The notes: generated by a model not told the origin, from the sequence alone. 64,000 nt of DNA from Polytrichum commune (GCA_950295325.1 OX485805.1:39233501-39297500), one strand, 5' to 3'; counted from the first letter of the stretch, positions 23,520-36,310 are shown. A program made the numbers and translations.

Positions 23520-25105
23520 AGCATTTCAATTATGAGTATATTATTAACTTATGACATGAGTGTCTACTATTAAGTGCTAATGCACACAATATATCTATAT
23601 TGCTAAAAGAAGTCAATTAATCGTGACTCAAATGCTTTCAAACATAAAAATAGATAATGAATAAGTCTTTGACTAACTTTGTTATGACTTCATTATGATA
23701 TAATTTTATCCTTGATTGGTAATATTGTAATTATGCTAAAAATAGGCCGTGGTTAGTTATTTTATAATCGTGCTAAAAATAATATGTTCCTAATTGTAGT
23801 AGAAACTGAGATTATATCAAACCAGGGCTAAATATATCATATGTTTAAAATAGTATGTTCTAATTATAGCCAAAATGGAAACAGAGGTAGAACATAACTA
23901 ATCAAAAAATAGTATGTGGCTAATTACAGCAGACACTCAATGACTGGTTTAAAAATAGATTGTGTTGAGACTGAGATATAATTAGATTGTACTCATTATG
24001 GTTGGAAATTGCGTAACATTGTGAGATTGTTATAAGATGAAAACTACATTATAAAGAAGAGTTGAGAGTTGAGAGAAATAATAAGTTCTGAGAGAAAAAT
24101 GCAAGATGTACTCTTGGAAGTTGATAAGAAAATGGGAAGTCAATAGAGGTGTTGATACACATGTGAGGAGAAAATCTCCGTTATATGGAAGGAGAGTATC
24201 AAACCATAATGTGGTGATTATTTAGTTAATTGCTACCTATGTCTTATCGGAAAGGAACTCTGCTAATGGAGAACGATAATTAAGAAAGTGGAAAAGAATA
24301 TCAAGAAAGAAATTTTTTTGGAAATAAAGATAACTTAGTTGATTGTTGTTTGGCTACTTGGAGGGAAATTAACTTGTCACATGGATACTTGGTTATTTAG
24401 CTACTTGGAGGAAAAAATAACTTGATACTTGACTACTTAGCTACTTGGAGGAAATAATAACTTGGTACTTGGCTACTTAGCTACTTGGAAGAAAAGATAA
24501 CTTGATACTTGGCTACTTAGCTACTTGAAGGAAAAAGTTAACTTGTTACTTGGTAACCGGTTACATAGCAATTTGGAAGAAAATATAACTTATTACATAG
24601 TTACCTAGTGATTTAGCTTCTTGGAGAAAGAATTAACTTGCGACTTGACTACTTGATTACTTGCTACTTGTTACATGGATACTTAGATACTTGGGGTTAT
24701 TCAAATTACCGAGTATGATGTCAATTAGAGATTTTAGTCTACTAGAGCTATTTGAGACTACATCAACGATTGAGGTTGCTTGGAATTACTTGGTACTCGG
24801 TACCTATCACAAGGTAATTAAAGTAGTAACAATTGAGCTTAAAAGGAAAGGAGCTTCGATACGAATTAAGAAGAGTCCAAACAATCAAGTAGATAATAAT
24901 TCTATCACTACAAATAGAGTACTCAAAAACAAAAGAAGAAGACCGACAACGGCAACTTGAAAGAGAAGAATAGTGAACAACGAGGAGGATAGGTAGTTTG
25001 AGTCATCATAATCCAGACGATTATCTTAGTCACTACGATACAGTCAACTCTAGAAACAAGTGGAGGTAGTTGAATTCACGCCATGGGGACATTAAATGTG
25101 CCCAT
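23520..25105 (+). repeat. LTR-like direct repeat, right copy
   Basis: This stretch follows the same order of motifs as 6065-7260: CATTTCAATTA and AGTATATTATTA, TGCTAAAAATAG, an ACTTGG/GCTACTTAG minisatellite, GAAAATCTCCG near 24172, GGAAAGGAACTCTGC near 24250, and TCATCATAATCCAGACGA to CACTACGATACAGTCAA near 25005-25055. It could be the 3' LTR of the element at 6065-17820 pushed away by nested insertions, or a solo LTR of the same family. It ends just before the DUF7869-like relic. Confidence 0.5.
24340..24680. repeat. Minisatellite in the LTR-like copy
   Basis: Repeated units of the type GGCTACTTAGCTACTTGGAG followed by GAAAA-TAACTTG occur about six to eight times. A less regular version of the same array occurs at 6480-6720 in the left copy, so the array has expanded here. 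Confidence 0.8.
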
Positions 25106-26580
25106 TATGGTTTAGATTTTTATCCTGGCGATGCTAACCACATGGTCATTTCATTTGCAAAACTCTTGTGAAATTTTTAGAAGCCGCCGGTACACTCTTC
25201 TCGTGCCATTTTTTATGGCTGCGGAACGATATCCCTTTATGAGGCAGTGCTTTGGGGGAAGGAGGTTTGTATGTTGTCATTGCCAAAACCACCCGGAGAA
25301 CCCATTTTTGTAAAACCATTGCCTCCAACTCTCCACGTTCTACTTGATAATTGTACTAAAGACAACAAATATCGATATGTGTTTTGTTTTTAGTCATTGC
25401 TTATGGTAAAATGCATCTTCAAAGAAGTATTTGTGACTTTCTTGATGGTGGAACACACACATGACGACATTGATGCGTCATTTAGCTATTGGAGCATGAA
25501 GTTGCATGACGAGGATTTCTCCACCATACCACTTCTCATGAAATCATACATGAATTTGGACAATATGCCGGTGATTCCGCACATGATTGAGGAAATACCA
25601 AATTTCAAGGCCTTCATCAAGCCATACATATTGAAGGGAGTGGACAGTTTGGTAGGTATACCAAATCACAACAATACCGCTTTTATATGAAAGATGATGG
25701 TGTCCCCGCCATGCAGTCAAGTTTTTGTGCACATCTCCTAATTAGGGCCCAGACGATGGTGTACTTGTGTGGTGTCAAGACAAGGATGAGAAATGTTTGC
25801 TTCCGAATGGAAATCCTAAGCCTTGCAAACCCGACCCCATGAGGAATGGGCCGGAAATCATCAAAAGCATATCTGGATTCATTGAGTATTAGAAAGAATT
25901 GTGTGAGGAAGATATTACCAAACGTGTTACGGATACTCATGAATTGTTGATTGCGTATTGGGATTGCATTCGCTCGCCCTTGATGACACTTGGTGGCGAC
26001 TGTACGACTTTGACATAAGAATTTTGGCCACAAAGTCGTTTGAGGGTTGTAGAATCCGACACCATGTTCTTTAGCAATGGAGATGTCCATGAAGAGTTTG
26101 CAATGGACAAGCATTACGTTGGCCCTGCGCGCAATCGGCCGGCACTGTCGTTTCGTGTGCGTGTTGATTGCCACGAAGGTTATATGGTCCTCATACGAGC
26201 AGGAGATGAGGAGCACCCTAAGCCAATTTGGTTGGTGAAAGCATTGTCTTCACCCAATTTTGTTCAAACTAACCCCAACTTTCGTCAAATTAAAGTGGAG
26301 TATTGTTGTCCAAGCACCAAAGACCAAAACGTTCTCTGCACCTATTCAGGTTAAGACACCAAAAAGAATTTCAAGTGGACAGTGGACTCAACGTACGGAC
26401 CGGTTTGGATAAACATGGATACCATATTTTGTACGTAGAAGCCGTGCAAGGGTTCCAAATCGGAAACAATGACCATTCCCCCAAAACATATAGATTTTGC
26501 CAAAGACAACTTGGCACGTATTGCAGCTATAGAAAATGACACCAAGAATGCATATGAAGTGGAAGATGGAGATGGGTAAA
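25080..26580 (+). pseudogene. Transposon protein relic, DUF7869-like
   Basis: The reading frame (with several stops) gives LHVLLDNCTKDNKYRYVF near 25330-25390, then FVTFLMVEHTHDDIDASFSY near 25435-25490 and NFKAFIKPYILKGVDSLVG near 25595-25650. These match my memory of the DUF7869 family found in many plant and oomycete mobile elements, where an LDN motif is followed by a VGHTHxDxD-like motif. Further open pieces continue to about 26580 (26040-26354 and a final acidic piece). The family is suspected to be a DDE-type transposase; that is inference. The copy is broken by stops near 25392, 25688 and elsewhere. Confidence 0.55.
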
Positions 26581-27380
26581 CATAATATAGGTTGGAATTA
26601 ATGGAAAAAAATAGAAGCACTTCATATACTTGGTTTTATTGCAGCTACATTCAAATTTTTACATACATTTGGGATGTGCCATCCAATTCCATAAGACCCT
26701 TATATATGGGATGCGCACCCTAAACTTTATAATGATATTAAACCATTGTTTTTGGGATTCAATTGTTATTTTCCACGTGTAGTTCATGTTTTGATTATGA
26801 TTTAAAGACTTACTATTATGTAATGTGAATATTCTTGGGGTGCGAATTTGTAAACCATCATGTTCCCAATGTTCTGTATCCCAAATTATGGTATTATGTC
26901 TTCAATTAACAAATATAGTGTTATGTCCTCCTCAACTCCAAGAAATGCGGACCCGATGCTCGACATGCATGAAGTGTAGCACCTGTGAGAAACAAACTTT
27001 AGAAAAGGATAGAAGAAAAATGATGTATAATATATGATTTTTGTTTGAGAAAAAATTGCAAAGAAATTTGAGGAGGAAAAAACATAAGAAAACCAGTTTG
27101 TAGAAATTGATACATGTTCCAACAGTCAAATCAACTATTTTACTATCCAGAGTAGAACATGCTTCAATAAGCATTTGCATATATATATGGAAGTTTTCTC
27201 CCAAGCACCTTTCCATGGAGTAACACCATCATAATGCATAGTTAGATTATTTTTGTCAATGAAATTTGGAATGGATAGACCGGAAATAGGATCAAAATCA
27301 ATATTAATAAGATCTTTGTCAAAATGAAGTTGAAAAAAAGGCTTTCATTTTATCGGAATATGAAGTCAACCAATTGCTTC
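26581..27380. other. Non-coding spacer between transposase relics
   Basis: I see no supported gene. Weak open frames on the minus strand at 26886-27216 are AT-rich and hydrophobic and are probably chance. Confidence 0.4.
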
Positions 27381-27692
27381 TCATAATTGGCGTTCAAAAC
27401 ACCATTTTTTTCCTCTCTTTTTAGAACAAATTATACCGGATAAATGACACTGAAGAGTTGAAATAGAAATTCCAAAATATGCACTTGCTATCATCATTTT
27501 TTCACTTGGATCGATTGCCTCAATTGCATGTGTGAGAGCCTTTGAATTCCAATTATCATTTTTCTTCAAATTTTCCTTTTTCCCTCGCCTCGCATGTGAC
27601 GGTAATGCCTCTCGATTCTCAGTTGGGGGAGGCACCTCATGATTAAGTTGCAAGCTAGGCATGTAGACCTTCATGGTTTGGAAACAAATCAA
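27381..27692 (-). pseudogene. Psq/CENP-B-like helix-turn-helix fragment
   Basis: The minus-strand frame contains NWNSKALTHAIEAI, then an ASAYFGISISTLQCHLSG segment and KKRGKK. This is the pattern of the psq-type DNA-binding domain at the N-terminus of pogo/Tigger transposases and CENP-B-like proteins, in which a short helix is followed by IP-x-STL-x-x-HLSG. It would bind transposon ends. A weak QLVDFI-like continuation is seen downstream, but no DDE core. It lies about 1 kb from the DUF7869-like relic on the opposite strand; a link is not shown. Confidence 0.5.
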
Positions 27693-27699
27693 GGGGGGT

Positions 27700-29920
27700 T
27701 GTTAATGATTAGGACAACATGATTGGCCTTGATCTCAACACTGGCAAGTTATTTCTTGCTCGATGGCTCCCTGTACCCATGGAAAACTAGCAAGTTAGTC
27801 TGTGAAGCATGAGCGACAAGAACGGCGTGCAGCATTCAAATCACTAGACTTGGCATTCATACTTAGAATTTAAAATGAAATTGGAAAAACAAAAACAAAA
27901 AAACCCAACCGATTGACAATGCCCATATGGCGGAGTCACCATGGGTGGCGGATTGGCATTGCTCTTGCGGACCAAGCTAGAAAGCCTCATTTGTTGGTCC
28001 ATGAATACCTCAACATCCACCTAGCTAATATGGTCTTGAGCCTCTCCATTGACCCCACAAACATCATCGCTTGCCGAATCATCCTCTTCAATGAGCTCAT
28101 GTCGCTCGTAGTCGCCTCCAAGATCAACATTGTCAAGCAAATTCCACTATGGTTGGGTTTCTTCCCATGCCATGGTTGGAGTTGCATTGTAACTTATGAA
28201 TTTCACAGTCCAACTCTCCCCGCCGCCTTGGTTACTAGTTGAGTTGATTAGTTATGGGTTAAGTGTCCCTTTCATGTGTAACAAAATGAGAGTACACAAT
28301 CTATGAGTTGCCATGAAGCGATCATGGGTGTGTTGTTGCGGCAGCTTAAATCAAAGTCAATCACGATCAAACCACGTGCTTGGAATGCTCGCCCACCTTC
28401 TCATTCCTAAACAAGCCACAATCCATAATCAATTTACCTTGTATCTCATCGTATCCCTTTTGAGTGCTAAAAACAAACTCCACAGGATTGAAGTGGCTAT
28501 GGCCCCATATATTATTTCTTGGTGCTGCCTGAGTGCCGAAGTGTTGCCTCCTTCACTTGTTAGGGCGGCCTCAATGCCGATAGCCATCGTTTGCGGTGGT
28601 CAAAACCAGTAGGCAAACTTTTCTTTAGTGCAACTAGGTTAGTCCTAAAAGACTTAAAATAAACCAAGCTCGTTTCACACTCGACCCCAAACGCTTTTAG
28701 GACGACTTATAATTGGCGCTTTTAAGTCCAAGTTACTTTAAGGACCTTCTACCTTATTAGACCCGATGAACATTGGGCAAAAGTATAAGGAAATAGAATA
28801 TTATATGAGTTCTTGGCCACATATGGAAGCAGAAATGTGAAGAAAGGAAGAACCAAAGCATCAATTTTGAGTGTGTTTGTTCACAAGAAAATAAATAATT
28901 GTCTTGCTCAATACTAATTGTAAACCACGATATAGTGTCACCAACACTAAATGTTAACCCAACATTATTGTTCATTCCTTGAAATTTTTTTGGAGGGGGA
29001 TTATAGGTCTACAGTGTTGCACTTACTGTCACTTACCAAGTGATTTTTCATCCAAATTTCAATCATCCATGACAATATTTTATCACAAGTTGCTGACAAG
29101 AGAAGGTAGGGTGGACCAATGGATAAACTCATCCATCATCCATGACAATATTTGTTCATTTATTCATAAGAAGTGTCATCTGAAAAGTTAGGATAGTGAC
29201 ATAAAATACCATATGACACTAAATATCATAAATATCATATTTAGTGTAGTTTTCAATAGATTGACACCACTCTTTGTGTGTAATAATTGTAGCAGTAAGA
29301 AAACTTGGGTGGCGTTATGTTAATGTATCATAAACTAATGGTTTGGAATGTAACCCATGGTTTCATCCACTCTACCTTACGTATAACTCTAGTGTACGAA
29401 GATTTGGTGTATTTGTTTCATGATAATATCAAATAAAAGGTAAATTTTAAGCTCTTTTTTCAATCCTGTTGACAGACCTAGAGCTTGTGCACGCTCCCTA
29501 AATGAACGTCAATGAAAGGATTCATTCAGAAAATGACGATCTTTGATGTAGAAACACCGCAGAAACAGGGAGATGGAAATCGTGTGTATTTAGATCAATC
29601 ATGCCTTCCTGCTATTACTTCCTTCTTTACCGGTCTCATTCATCTTCAAGGTTTGTCATGAAGATGGCAGGGCACAATTCAAAGTGCGTGGTATCGTCAA
29701 AAAATTCTGTTGAGAATTCAGAATTATACAGATCATCTTACACAGAATTATGTAAGAAAATCGCTCATATCTAAAGAAATAAACTGTGCATATGACAAAT
29801 TTGAAGTGGAACTTCTTATGACGTCAGATCAATGTGCGACCAAATTTCCATTGTGTGGAAAAACTGTGCATAGTCACACACTTTTGGAAACCCGTCTTGT
29901 TGTGTTGCATTAGTGGTAAC
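27700..29920. other. Intergenic DNA without recognisable gene
   Basis: Several short open frames exist (for example 27913-28242 on plus and 27987-28187 on minus, both over the same bases) but none has a domain or splice structure that I can support. They may be an unrecognised decayed mobile element. Confidence 0.4.
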
Positions 29921-29929
29921 CAGAAAGTA

Positions 29930-30940
29930 CGGGTGGCAACCTTAAACCAGAATACATTCTCTGAAAGCATCAGCAAGTTGGGTATCAATTTTTAAAGAGT
30001 ACAACTACAGCGTGTTGTTTAACTTCCCATCATCAAAGGATTAATCTGTGTAGGTATGATGCTAGGAAAATCCACGAGATAGACGTGCCGAAATCGAACA
30101 CAACAATAATCTGGGCACTTGTAGATTTGAGTGATATGGAGTTAGGTGTGGGATCTAAGAATTGGCACCAAAAAGACGTGTGTTGAGAAGACATGTGTTG
30201 CACTACTGCTCAAAAATATGATAACCATTCTAGGCTCAATAGCCAACATGATCGGGTGAACCCACATGACCACTTAGATGCGCATGAGACTTTCCACTTT
30301 GATATTGAAAAAGATATTCATATGAGCTCCAATGATTATGAGGCAAACGGCTACGGACACAGTTTGGATTTGCTAATCATCTTGCACTAACTGCATGTTT
30401 TATAACACCATACAAGAAGTGGGTGCAGAGAGATTAAAGTGTCCATCTAAAGGCATGTCTACCCTTAATTCAGAACAGTATCATAGTTCAATATCAATCT
30501 TGTCACCTATCACGCAGTAGTTGGGTTGGAAAATGTGGGTTATGGGGTTGATATCAGAATTGTTTTTTGCACCCGTCACAAACCTGTCAAATGTGTATAC
30601 ATGATGCACATTTGACACGTGTGATGGATACAAGAAGCCACCCTGGTTGATATAAAGGTTCCCTTTACAGAGCTCCTCCTGCAGGGGCTAGCTGCTTTTG
30701 CGTGTATTGATATGATTCCTCTCCTAAAATTGTAAGGCCACAATAGAGAATGCTGCATGGTGAATGTTACGAATTCGTACCTGTTACTTCTCCATCCTCT
30801 TGTTTAGTAGATCACAGCGTTCAACAATTCACTTGAAAGGAGTTTAGTACACCATATCCAAGCACCTTTAATAGTGGGGACTTCCACAAACAGTGTGGAG
30901 AAGAGGAGGATATCTATATAGTGTTTGCCGGAATACATCT
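29930..30940. repeat. Direct repeat upstream of the monooxygenase gene
   Basis: Two blocks, 29935-30015 and about 30480-30935, match 35925-36310 in the same order and orientation. Shared text includes CAGAATACATT, AGTACAAC, TAGTTGGGTTGGAA, TGCAGGGG, GAGAATGCTGC, CTCTTGTTTAG and ACAAACAGTGT. The upstream copy contains extra sequence, including a hairpin at 30572-30630 built on TGTCAAATGTG and CACATTTGACA. The repeats stand on either side of the gene at 31082-35683. Confidence 0.75.
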
Positions 30941-31081
30941 TACTAAGTTATTGTATAATTTAGTATTCTTGGGTGTTTGAAGTCGGTCGGAGTCTGGAGG
31001 AGAGAGTGGAGTCCGGAAAGAATTCAGTCGATTTTTTTGTGAGAAAGCTTGTGGGGGGTTTAGATTGGGGATTAACTGGGC

Positions 31082-34000
31082 ATGACGATGGAGGTGGAGG
31101 TAGATATTGCGATAGTGGGAGGTGGACTCGGAGGGTTAGCATTGGCGGTGGGATTGCAAGAGAGGTTTATTGAAGCGCATGTGTTTGAGAAGGCGCCCCA
31201 ACGTCGCAAGCACTCCGGGACTGCCATCAGCGTTGCAACCAATGGTACAGACATAACCTTGCACACTTTTCACTAATCTTCTTCTATCTATCCACCTGAA
31301 GGTGCTGAGTCTTTTTTATCGACAAATGTGGAACTCAATTTCAACTTCATTTCCTGTTCCATTGATATATCTGGACATGTAGATATATAGAGCTTTGTGG
31401 GTATAGAAAGAATATGTTACGGTAATGTGGGAAATGTGGAATTCAATGTCCAAATCAGATCGTGTTCCATTTAAATTTCTAGACATGTAGATAAATCTGG
31501 CTTTGTGGGCAATGTGGAGGAATTCAATGTCAACTTCGTTTTCAGTTTCGCCTGTGTGGGGATTGAATGAACATGTTAGGGATGTGGGAACTGATTCATG
31601 TTGTTGTTGTGAGGACAGGCATTCGAGCGTTAGAGGGGCTCAAGCCAGGGTTGAGCTCCAAAATGCGAGGAGCGGGTACCGGTGTGCGACAACTCACAGG
31701 TCTGATCAGATTACAAGGGCAGCCGGAGAGGGCAATAACAAGGCAAGAGTCACCTGAGAAACTTCTCATGATTCCGTGGAAGCTCGCAGCGGAAATGCTG
31801 GCAGAGGAGATTTCAGACTCCACTGCGGTGCATTGGCAACATTCATTCCTAGACTACGAGACTGTTGAGGTAAAGCTCTATCTGCTCACATGAAATCTCC
31901 ATACCCAGTCAAGGAATTGAGGAGCATTCTTAAGTTTGAAGCTCCAACATCCACTAATGTACCGTTAGTTTTCCCATTATCCTGTTGAGGTAAAGCTCTC
32001 TCAGGTGAATTGAAAATTCCATACCCTCAGTTGAGAAGAAGTTGATGAAATTCCTGAAGTTTGAGCTCCAACATCCAGTAATATACCTCTGGTTCTTTCG
32101 AAGGGCGGGGTGAAGGCACGCTTTGAAGTGCAAACGGAGCAGGAGGATGGCAGCATCTTGGTTGAAGAGAAAGTGGTGAAAGCCAAGTTGCTAATTGGTG
32201 CTGATGGTATACGCTCTCAAGTGCGCAAAGTCGTGGTTGGGGACGAGCCTCGAGATCTTCTCCTCATCACTTGGAATGCCATTGTTCCCACTGATCCCAT
32301 CAGGTCCACGCTCAACCTCAATGTATCCCAGACTCCATGTAGGACCTTGAGTAGTGGTTGATGGATGTTTTTTACTCTCTTTGGTTCTATTCTTGAGGGA
32401 TATGGAGGGGTAAGGTTGATTGGTGACAATATTACAGCCACAAGTCCTCTTAGTTGCCAACTACAATACAAGGTGTAGTTTACTTTTCGTGGTTCTATCT
32501 TGTTTGTAGTTACTCTGTGGCAGTGAGAAAGAAGAACTTCAAGGCCAAAGGAGGCCAAAAGAGTTGGAGATTATTTGTAGGAGGCAAACTCTTGGAAAAA
32601 GTTTCCACTAGAATCCATAAATTGTCTGACTCCCCATCACGGACTTCACCAATATGGGGGAAAATATTTGAGGTCAAATTTAGTCTTAAACTACAACAAC
32701 ACCTTGTTTGGAGTTGAGGAAATTGTAGTTGTGGTTGTTACCATAACCACAACCAGTCGAGTTTAGACACCCCTTCAAACACTACAAACCAGAAGGCCTT
32801 TGTTTTCGTGCATTCCAAGTCATTCATACGCCACAACTAATTTCCATATATCATAGAAGTTCTCTGCAGGATCTGCTGAGAAAATATTATTGCTGCTTCT
32901 TAAGACTCTGACCGTCAACAACTCAAATTTAATATTTGAGGCTCCCTCACTTAAAATACCTCCCATAGTCAAAATTATGCAAGAGACTTGTGAATTCCTG
33001 TCACTGTACTTTAGGATAGGAGTGCAGTCCGATTGACACCTGATTCAACCGGTAAGCTTTTTAGACTTCCGCCATGAAACAAGATCTGTCGTAAGAACCC
33101 AGTTGGATCGCTGGTTTGAAAAACGTTCTGTTGTTAGAGCAGTTTGTGATTTCATCGGCATAAATTTGTAGGGTATGACCTAGATGGAATGTACTTGTAT
33201 ACACAGATAATACTCAGATGCCCTATACCAAGAGGCATTGGAATCTTGTGTATTTGAACTCATCATTATGGTGCATGGCAGGTCTTTGGAGTTGCACAAG
33301 GAGAATGAGATCAGATTTATTAATTACATCGATAGACGACTTACAGTGCATCAGGTAGATTGTGGTAAGACTCCATCCGAATAAGCTGCTTCCACCAAGT
33401 CTTTTTGTGTAATTGGGTAGGTCCCATTGTGGGCACTTCCAACTCCGCAGACAAATTTTCACCGTGGGATTGAATTGTATATTGTTCTTATCCGCTCAAT
33501 AATTGCGGATCATGCAGATTATTCGTTTCATGTTTCAACTTGGAGTTGAGATGCAAAAGTTATAGGAGGTCAAACGCAAGATCCTTGGTCACATAGGCTC
33601 CTCCAACTCTGTTAATTAATAAACCTAGAATGGTGTCTACATTTTAACCCAAAACTAGTCCAATGTCACCGTACTAACACGTATCATTTGGTGTCCGTTC
33701 TTAACTACAATCCTTGCCATATACCACTCAATAATAGATGCCCAATCAAAAATAGTGACAACATAAGGTCCACATACAGTACGTGGGTAAACTACAGATT
33801 TGGTTTTGAGGATTTTGTGCACTTGTGGTTAAGTACTCCATGGACATTGATGGAATGAATGAATGCTCATTTGCAGGTGCTGGCTACACGCTCTGGCAGG
33901 TGCGTGGGCCGGACGAAAGTGGGGAATTCACTAAAGCTTACAATTCAGATGCAGAATTATATGGTCGGGATGTGAGAAAAGTGCGTGCATTGAAGCAGAT

Positions 34001-35683
34001 TGAGGGGTTGGAAGAGCTCCAAAACCTAAGGACGGCAATGGAAGGCACTGAACCTGATGGAGTGAGAGAGAGTAGGGCGGTCGATCGGCTGCCCCTCACC
34101 AGCTGGGCTGATTCAAGTGGCCGCGTGTTGCTCATAGGAGACGGTGCGACATCAAAGTCATATATAGTCTCCCATTTCTCTTGACTTGCATGTTTGTTTT
34201 GCAAAATACAAATAACATGACTGGTTTCTGGCACTGTCTCGTCATCGTGGCAGGGGGGAGTTATATTCCATAACTAGGAAGTCCCCCCACCCACGTCGCC
34301 AATTTTAATGCCTTGTTCGTAGAAACTGGCCGCACCAGTTCAACCGACTCAACTATCGATAGTAGTTTCAATTGAGTGGCGTAGATCCGATTGGCTCCGA
34401 GTCTCGATAGCTCGAGATCCTCAGAACCTCGGTGATGTCGGATAACCTCTTTGAGGATACATGTTATGGTCGGTAGCCTCAGCCCTGGACCAGGCTAGGC
34501 CTCCCGGCCGAACCCACCCAGGCGCCGCAGCTACCAGCGATGCACCGGAAAATCAAGTGCTAGGAAGGTCACCCATCCAAGCACTATTCCAGCCCATAGG
34601 GAGCTTAACGTCGGAGTTCCGTGGGATCCAGGTGAAGGCCCTGGGTTAAGCCACCCACTTGCATGTATGTCATTCCTTGTCGTTGGAAGGTCTGGTTGAT
34701 TCTTACAGACTGGGACATATTTACTGGATCGTGTTGCTTAATGGATTTCTTGTTTCACTCATAACTCATTGCTGATATTTTTGGATATACTTGAATTATT
34801 TGTTGTCATGCAGCTGCACATGGGAAATACCCTGGGCCCGGGGAGGGTGCGCGGACAGCATTTGAAGATGCTCATCAGCTTTCAGTGCTTCTCCATGAAG
34901 CTTATTCCACCGAAAATCCTGAATGTGCTATACTTGACGCAGTGAAGAGGTGAATCATCCTACTCTATGTCATAATCAGTAGTCATTTCTTGTGATTTCT
35001 GAAACTCGTCGCAAGTGCTGCACGGCTTAACATCTAATTTTTTGATTGTAAACCAATGTGGTGTGAAGGAGAAGAGCTCTCAAAATGGAAAAAAAAAAAA
35101 AAACTTGTCAGAATATATCAGAAACGAGTTCAAGGCTTTATAACAAGTCATAACATTCATTCGTAGCCTATTTAGGTTCCAATGCAAATGGAATATTTCT
35201 TAGGTAACCCAGATAACCTAGGAATGATTTCGTTGGGGACGCACCTCTTCAATCGAATGTTGTAGATGGAAGAAGGCTACTGTATTTGAAAAGAGATTAC
35301 AATGAGGCGTCAACTGATGAGAGCTTGCCACGTGCTGATGCTCAATTGCATTCATGCAGGTACTCGAGGACTTCGATTCTTGAATATTTTTTCTTGAAGC
35401 TAGAATAGAAAGAGAGCTTCCTTACACATGCTCACTAAGAATGCTATGGTTTGTGTCACCTGTAATGATTTTCAGATTCCAAGAACAACGTATACCACGC
35501 TGCACAAGGATCCAAGCATTTGCAGCTGAAAGTACAGGATTTCCACAATTCATTCCCGAGTGGGTGCAGAAGTTGTCTCCGGAAGAGAGGCGCACTAGGG
35601 GACTGCAATTCCAAACCTGGACCCAAAAATACCCATCGTTCCTTGCAGGAGATCCAGAGTCCACATACTGGAAGCCATTATAA
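31082..35683 (+). CDS. FAD-dependent monooxygenase, 7 exons, 435 residues
   Basis: Exons: 31082-31244, 31619-31869, 32104-32303, 33282-33364, 33877-34143, 34814-34949, 35476-35683. All introns are GT-AG and all phases agree, giving 1308 bases with the stop. An in-frame TAA lies just before the start ATG. The protein is of the aromatic-hydroxylase/zeaxanthin-epoxidase-like group. The dinucleotide-binding GGGLGG is at residues 13-18, the GADG motif at 170-173 and the GDAAH motif at about 320-324, split by an intron. These three bind FAD and NAD(P)H. Exon 4 is only 83 bases and supplies the strand before GAGYTLWQV. No transit peptide is evident; the FAD fold starts at residue 8, so a cytosolic enzyme is likely. 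The substrate is unknown. Intron 5 holds a 5S-derived element in antisense. Confidence 0.9.
34538..34652 (-). mobile_element. 5S rRNA-derived element (Cassandra-like or SINE)
   Basis: Read on the minus strand, the sequence follows plant 5S rRNA: GGATCCCA, GAACTCCGACGTTAAGC, a GGGCTGGAATAGTGCT block and a GGATGGGTGACC that is an intact C-box of the 5S internal promoter, ending with GGTGCATC. It is not a normal 5S gene because the 5' part and the spacing differ. In plants such sequences sit in the LTRs of Cassandra TRIM elements; 5S-headed SINEs are the alternative. It lies in intron 5 of the monooxygenase gene, opposite to the gene's direction. The outer borders of the whole element are not clear, but unusual GC-rich sequence extends to about 34250. 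Confidence 0.75.
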
Positions 35684-35924
35684 TATATTTCAGCCTGACT
35701 TTGTATATATGATAACACATTTCCATGCTCACACGAGCATGGGTAGGAGGCGGTGAACATACATCGCACGTCAGTGTACCACATTAATGTTTCTTTTTCT
35801 TTCTTTTTGATAATCCGTTTCCATCTACCATTTGCTATTATGAAGTTCATAGACATTCTGGCATTTTCGGTCACTTTACAATGGTTTGCTGAAGCAGGAT
35901 TCTAGCTTAAGATTATTGCATACT

Positions 35925-36310
35925 TTACAATGACAACCTTGGCCCAGAGTACATTATGTTGAAACATCAAGTTGGATACATTTAAAAAGTACAATTGCAC
36001 AGCTTTGCAACCTATCACACTGTAGTTGGGTTGGAACATCTGGGTTGCAGGGTTAAAATGAAGCCTTGCAGGGGTTGATCTTTTGTGTATCAATTTGATT
36101 ACTCCCTATGAGGCCATGTAGAGAGTGTTGGATAGTGATTTTGAAGTGCATACAGAGAATGCTGCTCCATTTTCATGCTCTTGTTTAGAATGTCTCAACA
36201 TTCAACAACTCAAATATCAATTTAGTACACCAAATCCAAACTCCTTCAAGGACTTCACAAACAGTGTAGATAAGAGGAGCGTTTGTCTAGATACAATACA
36301 ATTCAACTAG
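35925..36310. repeat. Direct repeat downstream of the monooxygenase gene
   Basis: This copy begins about 240 bases after the stop codon of the monooxygenase gene and matches the upstream copy at 29930-30940. The pair could mark the boundary of an old tandem gene duplication, or be two insertions of one repeat family. Confidence 0.75.

Noticed and set aside
32304-32361. Longer reading frame past the chosen end of monooxygenase exon 3
   Set aside because: The frame continues but does not lead in phase to the next exon, while the donor at 32304 does.
35216-35362. Open stretch of about 48 codons in intron 6 of the monooxygenase gene, bounded by AG and GT
   Set aside because: The exon 6 to exon 7 junction already closes in phase and matches the protein family; the extra stretch adds sequence with no family counterpart.
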